Origin: CAZCAQ01 sp964496905
Lineage (GTDB): Bacteria; Patescibacteriota; WWE3; UBA101185; UBA10185
Reading direction: 5' to 3'
Assembly (NCBI GenBank): GCA_964496905.1
Contig: CAZCAQ010000019.1
Coordinates: forward strand, 1-6,730
DNA length: 6,730 nucleotides
This document shows, piece after piece, positions 6,124 through 6,730 of the stretch (position 1 is the first letter of the stretch; every line of letters starts with the position of its first letter). Position numbers and translations under genes: made by a program. A model generated the notes under the pieces. That model was not told the origin of the DNA. It did no database searches and saw only the letters and a program-made list of their open reading frames with translations.

Positions 6124-6468
6124 CTATCGAACTAGCTTATCAATTAAGTAGGCTACTGATGCTCCTAAGAGAAAAGCCACAAAGTCGTACCAGTCAAACA
6201 CGCCTTCAATGATGCCCAGTCCTTGGAGAATTTCAGAACCCCAAAGAACGAGTAACGTGAGCACAAATGCCCTCTTTGACTGCGCTACAACGTTAAAAGA
6301 GGCCTTATCCATTACTATCAAACAACTATATAGAAAGATTCCCTCAAAAAAGTCGACACCATACCAGCGAATAAATCCTTCACTATAAAAGCAAAAGACC
6401 ACGCCCGCTAGGCTTACAATCAGAACCAGCGTATGAGTAAAACATGTCTGTTCACTTTTACACCTCAA
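6124..6468 (-). CDS. Small VanZ/DUF2809-like membrane protein (114 aa)
   Basis: Four hydrophobic segments are visible (about residues 12-28, 38-53, 66-83 and 93-110). The C-terminal half carries WGSEILQG followed by FDWYDFVAFLLGASVAYLID. This E-x-x-Q plus F-x-W-x-D-x-x-A-x-x-x-G layout is typical of VanZ-like and DUF2809 proteins, a family of small integral membrane proteins; VanZ itself is tied to glycopeptide resistance, but most members have no known role. The only start giving the first membrane segment is TTG 6466-6468, since the frame has no ATG or GTG upstream of its TAA at 6487-6489. The upstream SD is poor (AAGAAA), and a good-looking GAGGTG falls just after the TTG and serves no long frame. 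The gene diverges from pheS and has its own terminator. Start uncertain. Confidence 0.7.
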   Translation of the reverse strand: MRCKSEQTCFTHTLVLIVSLAGVVFCFYSEGFIRWYGVDFFEGIFLYSCLIVMDKASFNVVAQSKRAFVLTLLVLWGSEILQGLGIIEGVFDWYDFVAFLLGASVAYLIDKLVR

Positions 6469-6496
6469 TTGATATTTCTTAACATCTTACTATAGG
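6469..6496 (+). promoter_or_regulatory. Candidate pheS promoter with a -10 region symmetric on both strands
   Basis: TTGATA (6469-6474, 5 of 6) and TATAGG (6491-6496, 4 of 6) are separated by 16 bases and point toward pheS, giving a start near 6503 and a leader of about 50 bases. The same core, palindromic CTATAG (6490-6495), reads TATAGT on the minus strand (6494-6489, 5 of 6), ahead of the divergent small membrane gene. A second minus-strand TATAAT lies at 6517-6512 without a good -35. The assignment of either direction is tentative. Confidence 0.4.
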
Positions 6497-6551
6497 TCGC
6501 TACGGATGGCAATTATAGAAATAACAAGAAAAATAAAGTAAACTTTGTGCA

Positions 6552-6730
6552 GTGAACGCAGAAATTGAACAAAAAATTAAAGAAATTCAAGATAAATACA
6601 CTGTTGAACTAGAAAAAGCCAAAAAGTCCGGTGATTTTGACGAGCTTTTTTTGGCAATGTTTTCAAAAAAATACGGTGCACTGACTGGGCTTGTAAAATT
6701 GCTACCTTCGCTAGAATTTGAAGTAAAAAA
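6552..6730 (+). CDS. pheS: Phenylalanine--tRNA ligase alpha subunit, N-terminal part (cut by window end)
   Basis: Fifty-nine codons are visible. The N-terminus is a charged helix rich in Glu and Lys, then a segment ending in SKKYGALTGLVKLL. This matches the PheS N-terminal coiled-coil hairpin that contacts tRNA-Phe, whose family signature is a YLGKKG-x-L-T-x-L-like turn. The catalytic domain lies beyond the window. GTG 6552 is the only possible start, because an in-frame TAA sits at 6534-6536 and no other start codon falls between. No SD is evident. In E. coli pheS lies downstream of thrS-infC-rpmI-rplT, which supports the identification. The leader contains no Phe-codon cluster, so a pheM-like attenuator is not seen. 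Catalysis with PheT charges tRNA-Phe in the cytoplasm. Confidence 0.8.
   Translation, partial: MNAEIEQKIKEIQDKYTVELEKAKKSGDFDELFLAMFSKKYGALTGLVKLLPSLEFEVK

Noticed and set aside
6506..6541. An 11-codon ORF ahead of pheS that might be a pheM-like leader peptide.
   Set aside because: It contains no Phe codon, has no SD and is not placed at a clear transcription start.
1..6730. CRISPR arrays, tRNA/rRNA genes, insertion sequences or defence systems.
   Set aside because: No direct repeat arrays, cloverleaf sequences, terminal inverted repeats or transposase-like frames were found by eye.

Overview
The window is AT-rich chromosomal DNA carrying the conserved bacterial translation cluster thrS-infC-rpmI-rplT on the + strand. 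Three membrane-protein genes follow on the - strand, and the first 59 codons of pheS (+) run off the right edge. The ThrRS starts directly at its editing domain and lacks the N-terminal TGS domain. The genes are compact, and several start codons sit where transcription should begin, with no Shine-Dalgarno (SD). This combination fits a small-genome bacterium of the Patescibacteria/CPR type. That assignment is inference; UGA behaves as an ordinary stop, so a Gracilibacteria/SR1-type recoded lineage is unlikely.

Left part (1-882): the 3' end of a multi-pass membrane protein gene of unknown function (1-744). A near-consensus promoter lies inside its last codons (721-749). Seven bases after the -10 box is the ATG of a 24-codon reading frame (757-831) that I read as a threonine leader peptide, with four Thr codons clustered in its middle. 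thrS follows at 883 with its own SD. The leader mRNA can fold in at least two alternative ways, and one pairing masks the thrS SD. I propose that ribosome stalling at Thr codons, when charged tRNA-Thr is scarce, raises thrS expression.

Central part (883-3784): thrS, infC (IF3), rpmI (bL35) and rplT (bL20) read in the same direction with short gaps and probably form one operon. IF3 has no ATG, GTG or TTG that would give a full-length protein. Its start is best placed at an AUA codon five bases after a perfect AGGAGG, recalling the AUU start of E. coli infC. A small hairpin overlaps the rpmI stop.

Right part (3785-6730): two adjacent paralogous polytopic membrane proteins (344 and 372 aa, - strand), each with its own promoter ending 5-6 bases before the start codon. 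Next come a minus-strand terminator, a small VanZ/DUF2809-like membrane protein (114 aa, TTG start) and a divergent promoter region ahead of pheS. In E. coli pheS lies directly downstream of rplT, with only the leader gene pheM between. Here about 2.8 kb carrying the inverted membrane genes separates them.
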